A stretch of 64,000 bases of DNA, taken from the NCBI RefSeq assembly GCF_958298935.1, contig NC_084922.1:18850501-18914500 (forward strand), given 5' to 3'. The translations under genes and the position numbers were made by a program. Source of the stretch: Phragmites australis. Its lineage: Eukaryota > Streptophyta > Magnoliopsida > Poales > Poaceae. Under the pieces are notes generated by a model that saw nothing but the letters and a program-made list of their open reading frames with translations, had not been told where the DNA came from and searched no databases. This document shows, piece after piece, positions 1 through 9,950 of the stretch (position 1 is the first letter of the stretch; the number at the start of each line of letters is the position of its first letter).

Positions 1-1
1 A

Positions 2-1993
2 GCACAAGAACAAGCTTTTAATACGCTGAAAGAGAAGCTTACGCATGCACCTCTACTCCAACTTCCGGACTTTGGTAAGACTTTTGAGTTAGAATGTGAT
101 GCTAGTGGCATTGGAATTGGAGGAGTGCTACTACAAGGAGGTAAACCCGTTGCTTATTTTAGTGAGAAATTGAATGGGCCATCTCTGAATTATTCGACTT
201 ATGATAAGGAGTTGTATGCTTTAGTGCGAGTTTTAGAAACATGGCAACATTATCTTTGGCCCAAGGAGTTTATTATTCATTCTGATCATGAAGCTTTGAA
301 ACATATTAGAAGCCAAGCCAAACTGAACAAATGTCATGCTAAATGGGTTGAATTTATAGAGTCATTTTCTTATATCATTAAACACAAGAAAGGTAAAGAC
401 AATGTCATTGCAGATTCATTATCTAGACGTTATACCATGCTGTCCCAACTCGATCATAAGATTTTTGGTTTAGAAACAATTAAAGGATTATATGCTACTG
501 ATTTGGACTTTAACGATGCTTTTGAACATTGTAAAGAAGGAAGAACTTGGAATAAATATATGCTGAATGATGGATTGCTATACCGTGCTAACAGGCTATG
601 CATCCCAGCTAGCTCTATTCGCCTATTGTTCTTGCAGGAAGCGCATGGAGGTGGTTTGATGGGACATTTTAGAGTGAAGAAGACCGAGGATGTACTGGCT
701 GCTCACTTCTTTTGGCCTAAGATGAGGCGCGACGTCGAGCGCTACATGGCACGCTGCACTACTTGAAATAAAGCTAAGTCTCGCTTGAACCCACATGGAC
801 TTTATATGCCTCTTCCTGTTCCTAGTGTGCCTTGGGAGGATATTTCTATGGATTTTGTTTTAGGATTGCCTAGGACCAAGAGGGGGAGGGATAGTATATT
901 TGTCGTTGTGGATCGTTTTTCAAAAATGGCACATTTTATATCTTGTCACAAGAGCGATGATGCTACACACATAGCTGATTTGTTTTTCAGGGAAATCATT
1001 CGCTTGCATGGAGTGCCTAACACCATTGTTTTGGATCATGATGCTACATTTTTGAGCCACTTTTGGAGGTCACTTTGAAATAAACTTGGGACAAAGCTGC
1101 TATTTTTGACGACATGTCACCCTCAAACCGACGGACAAACGGAGGTTGTGAACCGCACATTATCCACCATGTTGCGGGCTATTTTGAAGAAAAATTTGAG
1201 GATGTGGGAAGAGTGTCTACCCCATATTGAGTTTGCTTACAACAGATCAGTTCACTCCACTACCAAGGTAAGTCCGTTTCAGGTAGTGTATGGTTTTGAT
1301 CCCCGTGCCCCTATTGATTTACTGCCTTTACCAACATCCGAGAAATTGAATTTTGATGCTAAGACACGTGCTGATTGGATTCTGAAAATGCATGAGTTGA
1401 CTAAGAAAAATATTGAAAAGATGAATGAGAAGTATAGAACTTATGGTATCCAAGGTCGGAAACATATTACTTTTGAAATTAGTGATCTTGTGTGGTTACA
1501 TTTGCGCAAAGATAGGTTTCCTGATTTGAGAAAGTCTAAATTGCTGTCTCGAGCTGATGGTCCTTTTAAAATTGTCGAAAAGATCAATGATAATGCATAT
1601 AAGCTTGAGTTGCCTGCAGATTATGGGGTTAGTCCCATATTTAACATTTCAGATTTGAAGCCTTACTTGGGAGAAGAAGATGACATTTCATCAAGGATGA
1701 CTCCAATTCAAGAGGGGGAGGATGATGAGGACATCACTCTTTCGGATACACACACTCCGAGTATTCCTCCAACAATAGGTCCATTGACACGAGCTCGTGC
1801 ACGTCAACTAAATCATGAGGTGAGCTCGTTCCTTAGTGTTCCTTTATATTTTGATAAGGATGGGATGCTACTGAATAATTGTGATGTATTGTTACTTAGG
1901 AACACGGGAGAAGACCAGCAAGGGCGCCCAAGCCAAGGTGGAGGTCCAATCAAGTTCGAGTCCGTTTCGGAGTCCAGGACCAGACTGCACTAA
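2..1993 (+). pseudogene. Element A: 3' part of CRM-like Ty3/gypsy pol (RT end, RNase H, integrase)
   Basis: One reading frame runs from base 2 to a TAA at 1991-1993, broken only by TGA codons at 764-766 and 1076-1078. It encodes the end of reverse transcriptase, a gypsy RNase H ([16 protein letters not shown]), an integrase HHCC zinc finger (second CxxC cysteine lost to the first TGA), the integrase core ([22 protein letters not shown]) and a C-terminal domain ending in GEEDD and EGEDDED. No classical chromodomain is visible, and the frame continues about 270 bases into the 3' LTR with a TRARARQL stretch. That overlap, the roughly 0.9 kb LTR and the iMet primer site in relative C suggest the CRM chromovirus clade; this assignment is inference. 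Nearly intact, so younger than C. The 5' part lies outside the window. Confidence 0.85.
1711..1722 (+). other. Polypurine tract of element A
   Basis: The purine run AGAGGGGGAGGA lies immediately 5' of the LTR start TGATGAGGAC. It would prime plus-strand DNA synthesis. The same tract precedes the 3' LTR of element C at 27606. Confidence 0.75.
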
Positions 1994-2628
1994 AATCGTC
2001 GCCCAGGACGCATACAGACTCCGTTTTTTACGTTCTACACATGGTTGGAAAGCTAAGGAGATAGGCTTTCCAACAGTACTGGTCCCATGTCCAAATTCTT
2101 TCTAAGTCAACAGGAATCATCGAAACAAGTGTACATTCAGAATCTATCAGGGTGCTGCGCCACCATCTTTTAGGCCGTTGGGCCGTGTAACGTGTTAGAG
2201 TCCATTAGGGACGCGTCCAGGGGTCCTTGGCCGACCCTAGTCTCTTATATACAGTAGCCGCCACCCCAATTAGAGTTGTGTTTTACTTAGATATTGATCT
2301 ACACACAGATTGTGAGATTTTCGCTCTTGTTCCGGACCGACTAGGCTGCCGCAAGTGTTTGTGGAACCCCGACTTGGAGTGCTTGAATTCTACTCGCAAT
2401 ATTTGAGATTGCATCTTCTACGTTCTTGCTTGTGTTCTCGGTACGCTTGCAGGGATTGAGCCTTCTTGGCGAGGTCCACGCGCGACATGGTTGATAAAAC
2501 GGAGCTGTGGTGTAGTGATTGCAAGGGAGACGATCTGTTCGGGTTGAAGCCTTTGGATCGTCAACGTCGAGTTCTCCACCTACCGACTTATCGCTACCTA
2601 TCGGAAGATCAGGCCAACAATCTCATCA
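1723..2628 (+). repeat. 3' LTR of element A
   Basis: This 906-bp LTR starts TGATG and ends CATCA (short inverted termini). It is related along its whole length to both LTRs of C (8503-8864 plus 20979-21530; 27606-28527), to the minus-strand solo LTR at 34354-35181 and to the solo LTR at 57623-58504. A TATA-like TTATATA lies at 2245-2251, where the U3 promoter is expected. Its 5' third is coding for the end of pol. Confidence 0.85.
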
Positions 2629-3132
2629 GGGACCACCGGCAAAGGACTTCTCAGGCCCTCGGGGAACTGTGAGTGCTCGGGGACTACTGTTCATAACCCC
2701 GAGCACTCTCTCCCGGATATGCCCCTTTTTGGTCCTCAGAGAACTCGGGTGCTCGAGGACCACTGTTCATGGCCCCGAGCGCCCTCTCCCGGAACTGTGT
2801 CTGCTCGGGTCATCAGGGAACTCGGGTGCTCGGGGACCACTATTCATGGCCCCGAGCGCCCTCTCCCGGAACTGTCTTCTCAGGTCATCGGGGAACTCGG
2901 GTACTCGGGGACCACTATTCATGGCCCCGAGCGCCCTCTCCTAGAACTGTGTCTTCTCGGGTCATCAGGAAACTCGAGTACTCGGGGACCACTGTTCATG
3001 GCCCCGAGCATGCTCTCTCGGAACTTGATCTTCTCGGGCCTTGGGGAGATAATCCCCGAGGGAGGGCGCAATGTGGCACTCTGCTGTCCTGGCCTCGGGA
3101 CTTGGGGACCCCCGGTTCCAATGTCACCGACA
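2629..3132 (-). repeat. LTR fragment H, GC-rich, minus orientation
   Basis: Read on the minus strand from 3132, the sequence opens with TGTCGGTGACATTGGAACCG, a start typical of grass gypsy LTRs with a GGGGGTCCCC block. It is cut at 2629 by the end of element A. Its right end abuts the RT/RNase H relic of element B, so H seems to have inserted into B and A into H. The left remainder would lie outside the window. Confidence 0.55.
2655..3060. repeat. About 76-bp tandem repeat, five copies
   Basis: The landmark CCCCGAGC with its flanks recurs at 2695, 2771, 2848, 2923 and 3000, at spacings of 75-77 bp. Each unit has the form CTCGGGGACCACT, TTCATGGCCCCGAGC, CTCTCCCGGAACT. The array is internal to LTR fragment H. 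The long ORFs across it are by-products of GC-rich repetition. Confidence 0.85.
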
Positions 3133-4570
3133 GTACCTTTCATCTATGTTAATTATAACCCCGCCTAACGATAAAGAGGGGCTCTTTTTGTATATTGCAG
3201 CTACCCCACAAGTTGTAAACACGATCCTAGTGGTCGAATGGGAATGTCCCGAGAAAAAGGCCAAGACCCAAAAGCCTATTTACTAGGTGAGTGAAGCCCT
3301 ACATGATGCCAGGCTACAATACCTGCAAGTATAGAAGTTGTTGTACGCAGTCCTAGTGACTTCCCTGAAGCTTCGACATTATTTCCAAGTGGACAATGTC
3401 ACTGTCGTGACAGCATATCCACTGAAGGATGTTATACGCAATAGGGCTACTGGGTGAATCGCACAATGGGTGATCAAACTCAACGAGTTTAACGCGGACT
3501 ATGCACCGCATACAAGCATTAAGTATGGAGTACTAGAAGAAATTATCACCGAGTGGACAAACTATGAAGAAATAAAATCAATCGTTGTCGAGGACCACTG
3601 AACGCTTTTCTTCAATGGATCACTTATGGCCTAGCATTGTACTCAAGTCTCCAACAAACGATGAACTCAGGTATGTCATTCAGTTAGAATCTAAAGCTTT
3701 CAATAATGTTGCAGAATTTGAGGGACTCGTAAATGGGCTCCGCATAGCTGCATCAATTGGAATCAGGTGACTACTCGTGAAAGGAGACTCACAGCTAGTT
3801 GTAAACCAAGCGAGAATGGAGTACCAGTGCTTGGATGACAACATGGTGACTTATCTGATCGAGGTACAAAAGCTCGAGCAAAAGTTTGAAGGGTTGGAGG
3901 TCACGCACATCTAGAGGAGTGACAACTCCACTACTGATGAACTCACCAGGCTCACTTCCTCTCATCTAGAAAATCCTCAAACCATTTGTCTTGATAGCTT
4001 CAAGCATAGATGCTACCCAACAAGACTAGAAGTTTGGTCAAGTCAGTGAAGTAGCACTCACAGACATGGGGAAGCAGCACTACTTGAATGCAAGCTGACT
4101 TGGATGATGCATTTCTGAACATATATTGAAGGTCGAGAGATCCCTGATGAAGAAGTGTCTGTAGAGAAAATTGTCGTAAGTCCAAGCTATACGCTTTGGT
4201 AGATGGCAAGATCTACCAAAAGGGGAGTAACGAAATCATAATGAAATGCATCACTTAGGAAGAGGGCAATAAAAATATTGCTCGATATCGATGGAGACAC
4301 GTGTGGTAAGCATGTATCTTATTGCTCCTTGGTCGGAAAGGTTTTCCACCAAGGGTTCTATTGGTCGACTGCCATCTATGATGCTTGCGAGCTGGTCAAA
4401 AAGTGCAAGACCTACCAATTTTTCAGAAGGCAGACTACTCGACCAACCCAAGTTCTGCAAACAATTTCTCTTTCTTGGCCTTTCTCCGTCTAGAGCTTGG
4501 ATATCTTCAGACTATTCCCTAGGGCCCAAAGTGGTAATAAGTTCCTATTTGAGGCTATCAACATGTTCAC
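3133..4570 (+). pseudogene. Element B: Tat-lineage RT end, RNase H, second RNase H, integrase N-part
   Basis: Broken frames on + give the RT/RNase H junction (LFLYIAATPQVV near 3180, LLYAVLVTSLKLRHYF near 3340), then the second, archaeal-type RNase H that marks the Tat lineage (FFNGSLMA near 3610, NVAEFEGLVNGLRIAA near 3710, GDSQLVVNQ near 3785), then an integrase linker (HTLVGK-like stretch near 4320, FYWST near 4350). Many stops and frameshifts. The frame is interrupted at 4570 inside the integrase and resumes at 7796 after a 3.2 kb insertion. The left part of RT is missing where LTR fragment H begins. Confidence 0.75.
4566..4570. other. Target-site duplication ttcac, left copy
   Basis: The 5-bp word ttcac occurs directly before TGTCACACCC and again at 7796-7800 directly after the unit's end. 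Deleting the unit plus one copy restores an integrase reading frame (FTKWIKAEPV). Confidence 0.85.
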
Positions 4571-7500
4571 TGTCACACCCGGTTTTAACGGCCAAAACCA
4601 GATGCGGCTTATGTGTGCCCACGATGTTCAACACACATAAGGATGTCATATGTGAAGTAACAAAAGCAATACTTTTATTAAATAAACGTTAAAGTCTTAC
4701 AGCAATTGACATATATTGTCTTCTATGAAGATATCTACAGCGGAACAGAAGCACTAGTGCCCAACAACACCGCAAGCAACCGACCGGGAGACACACGCCT
4801 AGAACGTTGCAACCTCGTCTTGATAGTCTTCAACATCTTCACTCACTGAGTAGCAACACACATGTCACATGGCATAGGGAAAATAGCAAGTGTGAGCACA
4901 TGACACGCTCAACAAGTGTAGAAAAGATAATGATATGCAAGCGTATATCCAGAATAGGCTAACACATGGTATATTTGCGTAAATGCGAGTAATGAAAACA
5001 TATTTGGACTAAAAAAGCATTAAACAATTATTAAGTGAATGTAACCCATATAATACAACACCTAGCATACAAGGCTCCCCACCTTGCATACCATAATCGT
5101 CTAGAACTCCCTGTACTATAACCAAAACCACAACCATCTAGTACTCCCTGCACTAGAACCATAACCACAACCCATAACCACAACCCATGTCCACAACCCA
5201 TAACCAACTAATCATGTGAGGATCCAAGTCTCTCATAACCGTAAGCACGGCTGTTATAACAGTTTTTACACTTTGCAGAAGTTGTCCAGCTTTCCCCACG
5301 AGTCATGATTTCCATGTTGCCGTGTTAGCTAGACACTTAACACACACCAGTGGTGTGTCACCCGGAAAGTCACTTCAAAGCCATTACAAAGTTTCATATA
5401 GTATGTGCATGCCCGCTAGGTTTCACCACCGTCAAAGTGGCATTCACACCACCCAGAAGCCCCCTTTTGCGCCTTATAGCTCCAGGAAGTTTTCACCCTC
5501 CCTTCCATTACACCTCTCATACCACTAACCAAATGGTTCTAGCCTTTGCCATCCCCACACATCGACTCTTCTGTTTGGCATGCACAATACTGGAATCCAC
5601 TAATTAATAAGGTAGGCATGTCCCATGCCAGGTCTCGTGGTTGGTACGATATTTCTTGGGTTAATGCTCAATGAACAGGTCCTTACTTAGGTTACTTTAG
5701 CAAACACTAAACCAACATCATAACCATGACAACCATCAAAGCCACTTTGCTCAAGGCCTAGGTTCCATGTTGCTAGACCATTAACAATTTAACCACCATT
5801 GTTGCATAGGTTCATTAGTCAAGATTATGACACTTCTCAGTATCCCAAAAGCATAGCTAAGTAGACTACCCAACAAAGACACCTAACCATAAACCATCTA
5901 GCTTCCAAGGGATGATAAGGGAAAATCTAGGGAAAACCCTAACATAGGTGACTACCCATCATATTGGCACTGCATGCAATTTTGTAAAACAAAACATTTA
6001 AAAACATAGGTTCAAGATGATCAAGGACACTTGCCTTTTACCCAATGTTGCTTAGTGTTGTCGAAATCTTGGTCTTGAAGTCCCTCGAACTGCTCCGGAA
6101 CGTTATCGACTAATTGCGAGAACTACCGACAAACAACAGAAAGGAAAACACTAAGAACAACATACCAAACATCATCGAAACACATTAAAAACACTACGGT
6201 TGGATAGGGATGATTTTAGAAACATTTAGATGCAAGAATCGCCTAAATCGGAGTTAAGATGAAAAGGGAACAGCTTTCGGGAGATGGATTAGGCTGAAAA
6301 AAGAAATACTAATTTACCGGAACTATCTTCCTATGGGAAAAGCTTTATTGCACAATCAATGTGTCAGGCTTGACAATATCATTTCGCTGACTAGGCTAAG
6401 GAGAATGATGTGGCGCTGACTTGGCATGCTATGCAAGTACCATCTTGGATAAAGAAGTGATACGCGGAGATCTAGTCTCAACCATCTATGATGGATCAAA
6501 AAGGACGAAGGTTGCGCTTCTAGGTTAAGGATACTACCGGTGACTCTATGTAGCGCTGGTGATTCGGGTTTCATCGAAGATAGCGATCGCGCACGTGGTC
6601 ACAAACATCGATGTCGGGCTTCAGTGGTATTTCAGTGAAACAAGGGAAGCATGGCATAGAACGTGGAAAGACTAACTCAGTAGTATGGTGGGTTTTGGAA
6701 GGGGTCATCCAAGGTAGCGGTAAAATAGCGATGACTGCTGCTAGGTTTGGTGGTGACCGTGAACAGATGCAGGAACGAAGACGCTCGCGTTCCAGGAGAT
6801 TGACTATGAAATTTGAGAAACCTTTTGAATAGAGATGTTCATATATCCCAGGAACACAATGCTACGACATAGTTTTGGGTAGATCATCCACTAAGAGGAA
6901 GAACAATCAACGGAGATGAGATGGGTGACAACTGCGATGTGCTGTGGTTGGCAATGACGTCCTGGTCATGTCGCTGCACAAACGGGAATGGGCTCCTAGG
7001 GTAACGTAGAAAACTTGATGGGACACGACGTGACGCAGTTGGTGCATCCATACAGCTTTTAGATTGACGGGAAACGCGAATGCAAATCTGGTGCGCTGCA
7101 CAAACGGGATTGGGCTCCTAGGGTAACATAGAAAACTTGATGGGACACAACGTGACGCAGTTGGTGCATCCATACGGCTTTCGGATTGACGGGGAATGCG
7201 ATTGCAAATCCGGTGCGCGTGCAGAACGCACCCAGAAACCGAACAGCGGGTATGTCGACCTTGATTATGGTGGTTTGGTTACTCTACTGGCCGAACCGGT
7301 TGGTGAGGGTATGGGGAACATCATGGGACATGCACCAGTGAAAGGGCTTGGTGATTTGACCTCTGGTCAGTCGGGAACATCGATGCCAATCGGCTATAGC
7401 GTAGCTGTCCGCGACGGCGACAACCGTGGCGGCGTAGATCGGGCTTTCGCCGTTGCTAGGGCTTGGCTAGGGAAGGATCAGGTATAATCAAGGATTGAAT

Positions 7501-7795
7501 AGATGATGAATTCAAAGACTTTGAATTCCAACCATTAAGATCCTAAACTTATTCACTACTGAGTTTTGTAAAAACCTTTTCAAAATCTTTTTCACTCAAG
7601 AGAAAGAAAAGAAAAAGAACTCTAATGCATTTACCTGGCTCCTAACAAAGCTCAGCATGCAATGCGTACAAAATAATAACCTATATTGATTAATTGATTA
7701 AGAAAATAGGTTTTAAACCTATACTACTGTTGAAGCTATTCGCTAATCTTGAAAATTTTTAAAAAGTTGTAAATTCTAAAAATCAGGGTGTTGCA
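4571..7795. mobile_element. 3.2 kb LTR-like unit TGTCACACCC...GGGTGTTGCA, probably a solo LTR
   Basis: The unit is 3225 bp, has TG...CA ends within longer inverted termini (TGTCACACCC and GGGTGTTGCA) and is flanked by a perfect 5-bp duplication. No primer site, gag or pol is visible, and the short ORFs in it are not convincing. A relative lies at 48164-54372 with similar starting sequence, similar ends and its own 5-bp duplication. The 5-bp duplication and TG...CA ends favour an LTR integrase product, so I infer a solo LTR of a family with very long LTRs; a non-autonomous element is the alternative. Confidence 0.65.
6973..7216. repeat. 122-bp tandem duplication inside the 3.2 kb unit
   Basis: Two adjacent copies begin GCTGCACAAACGGGA at 6973 and 7095 and share the block through GATGGGACAC, GACGCAGTTGGTGCATCCAT and the GACGGG stretch, with few substitutions. 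It seems to be a local duplication within this copy. Confidence 0.85.
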
Positions 7796-8502
7796 TTCAC
7801 TAAGTGGATCAAGGCCGAACCCGTAGGAAAGATAACCGCAGAAATGGCTAAGAAGTTCCTGAGAAGCATAATTACTCGATACAGCATCCTGCATCGAATA
7901 ATTATAGACAACGGTAGCCAGTTTAGAAGCAGAACCATTATTGTGTTCTGTGAAGAATTTGGCATAAAAACTTGCCTCACTCCAGTAGCTCACCCTCAGA
8001 GTAATAGTCAGGTCGAGTGTACCAATGATATAGTCTTGCAGGGTATCAAAACTCAGGTCTTCGATAGGTTGAAAGCCTACTCAAAATGTTTAGTGAATCA
8101 ACTTCCCTCGGTATTGTGGACCATCCATACCTCCATTAACATAGCCACCGGTGAAACTCCATTATTCTTAGTCTGTGGGGCAAAGGCAGTGCTCTCGACT
8201 GAGTTGCAGTTTGGATCGCCATGAGAGGAAAGTTACTCGAAAGGACAAAAGCAATTGCAGGCAGACGATATCAACCTTCTCAAGGAGTATCGTGATCGAG
8301 CATTCCTACGAGTGGCTAAATATCAACAAGCATTGCGTAAATATCACAGTCAGAAGATCCAGCCTAGGAAGCACACTACAGGAGACCTTGTTCTATGTAA
8401 GGTGTAGAAATAGGCTAGGCACCATAACTTAACACCTAAGTGGGAAGGGCCCTACAAAGTAGTCAAAGTCACTTGACCTAGATTAGTACGATTATCTACT
8501 AC
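7796..8502 (+). pseudogene. Element B: integrase core and C-terminal part
   Basis: Continues the integrase interrupted at 4570: KWIKAEPVGKI at the start, then IIDNGSQF near 7900, a PQSNSQVECTN stretch near 7990 carrying the glutamate region, and a C-terminal KYHSQKIQPRKHTTGDLVL near 8340. A frameshift after 8220 and several stops mark it as dead. The chain is interrupted at 8502 by element C and resumes at 28528 with NGEVLKNSWNIDQLRQF and a stop, which is the usual end of Tat pol. Confidence 0.8.
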
Positions 8503-8864
8503 TGATGAGCCCATGGCTCCTTCGGATATGATCAATACCGCCAATAATACTCAAATCATAAAGGTCCAATTACAAGAGCACGTGCACGATAATTAGACCA
8601 CCAGGTGAACTCGTTTCTCGCTGTTCATGCTTCCTTGGATGGATTTCTACTAAATTCTTGTGATATTTTATTGCTTAGGAGCGTGGTAGAAGCACCACAA
8701 CCTTACCCGGATGTTACCCCTCGAAGGCCAAGTCTCCTAGGACTCGAGGCTGAGCTCTACTCGTGGTCGTTGTCAAAGTCATGGTCGTGGTCGAGTCATA
8801 GGACAGCACGTCAATAAAACGGGCATAACTCTCTCATACAAAGTCCATTTTAGGCAATCCTAGA
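8503..8864 (+). repeat. Element C: 5' LTR, first part
   Basis: Starts TGATGAGCCCATGG, as the 3' LTR does at 27606. The LTR is split at 8864 by Tat-1 and resumes at 20979; joined length is about 914 bp. By hand it differs from the matching part of the 3' LTR at about 42 of 362 positions. The preceding five bases (actac, 8498-8502) nearly match aatac at 28528-28532, a decayed target duplication. Confidence 0.85.
8860..8864. other. Target-site duplication ctaga of Tat-1 (second copy 20974-20978)
   Basis: Identical 5-bp words flank the TG...CA termini of the 12.1 kb element, which shows a single insertion into the C LTR with no later loss at either end. Confidence 0.95.
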
Positions 8865-9491
8865 TGTTGGGATCAAGTTCCCAAACAAGGTGGGCCTTCG
8901 GATACGGAGATATCAAAGGTCCCTCAGAGTGACATGTACTGGAGGTGAAACTGTATTTGGTTGCCCCTTCCGGTTATACTATGGCTCTATTTATAGCCCA
9001 TACCCGGCGACCAAAGGTTCCGTTTACACATCTTACCCCCTAACCTGCTACATTCCCGGAATATCTGGGGGCATTATGGTACAAATGAGCATGATCGCAT
9101 AATTACAGCAATACCCAGGACGACCATAGTCGGGCCCACTATGTCGAGGTGTTTCATCCCTTCGAAGGGCGCTGAAGCCTCCTTCGCCCAGACTCACGTC
9201 GGATAGCCTTCGCCCCCCGGCAAAGGTCAGCTCGCGTCTTCGCCTGCTCCAAATGATGCGGGATGCGAACCAGGGCTTCGCCCGTCAGTTGATGGTCGTG
9301 AGGCTTCGTCTTCTCCGGTTCGGGAACTCGAACATGCGAGCGTGCCTGCACCCGTCGACCAACTTCACTCCACGATCTCCGCGGTTGACAGATGAACTCC
9401 TGCAATAGAAGCACAATGGCTATCTCGTAGCATCTCCAGTAGACTTCGCGGTTCCCTTTGGGGTAGGGGTGGCGGGAGATGATCCCCAACA
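8865..9491 (-). repeat. Tat-1 3' LTR
   Basis: 627 bp, TGTTGGGATC...GATCCCCAACA. A TATA box (TATAAATAG on the minus strand, about 8990) is in the U3 region, as in the 5' LTR. The 193-aa minus-strand ORF over its inner end is an LTR by-product and not a gene. Confidence 0.93.
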
Positions 9492-9506
9492 GTAGCCCCC
9501 TACTGG
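9492..9506 (-). other. Tat-1 polypurine tract
   Basis: On the minus strand the bases just before the 3' LTR read AGTAGGGGGCTAC, a G-rich tract seen at this place in grass Tat elements. Confidence 0.7.
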
Positions 9507-9794
9507 CAAGGTTTATCTTCGATAGGCCGAGCCTGTAGCCTTCGAGATATCTCAACGCCGTCCCCTTTGGCCTGTCGAAGTATACTGGGTTCAATGCATG
9601 CCGTTGAGTTTTGTTGTTGTATATCATATTATTATTTATTATTATTATTATTATTTTTTCAAAGTGCTCCTTAGTAGGTACCGAACGATCTCTGTAACTA
9701 CTTGCATTTAATGTTCTTGGTGTATGCCTAAGCATGGTTTTCGGTGCCGGTTCAATTTTCGATGCAGGAAATTGTAACCGCCACCGCCTCGCCC

Positions 9795-9802
9795 TATAAA
9801 TA
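9795..9802 (+). promoter_or_regulatory. TATA box for the antisense gene of Tat-1
   Basis: TATAAATA sits in a CGCCCTATAAATATCGGG context about 150 bp upstream of the first plausible ATG (9951) of the antisense gene. It is oriented opposite to the retroelement's own transcription. A comparable TATA lies near the antisense ORF of element B (29468-29477). Confidence 0.5.
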
Positions 9803-9950
9803 TCGGGCCGCTATCAAAAAATTTCACCGTGCCTTTGCTAAAGCTGTCGCTCTCGTACGAAGTCGAGTAAAGTTTTTTGAACGTTCTAGACGAAGCCCCT
9901 GGTTGGCATCACTCCGCATGACCTGCTGCTGAAGTCATTCCTTGGACTAG

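Noticed and set aside
5322..5607. ORFs of 68 and 85 aa in the 3.2 kb unit
   Set aside because: Overlapping frames, no domain, and not preserved in the relative at 48164.
4571..7795. DNA transposon interpretation of the TGTCACACCC unit
   Set aside because: The 5-bp duplication and TG...CA ends fit LTR integration better; no transposase text seen. Kept as an alternative only.
9154..9735. 193-aa minus-strand ORF
   Set aside because: It lies across the Tat-1 3' LTR and the purine tract; the corresponding ORF also appears in the other LTR. No domain.
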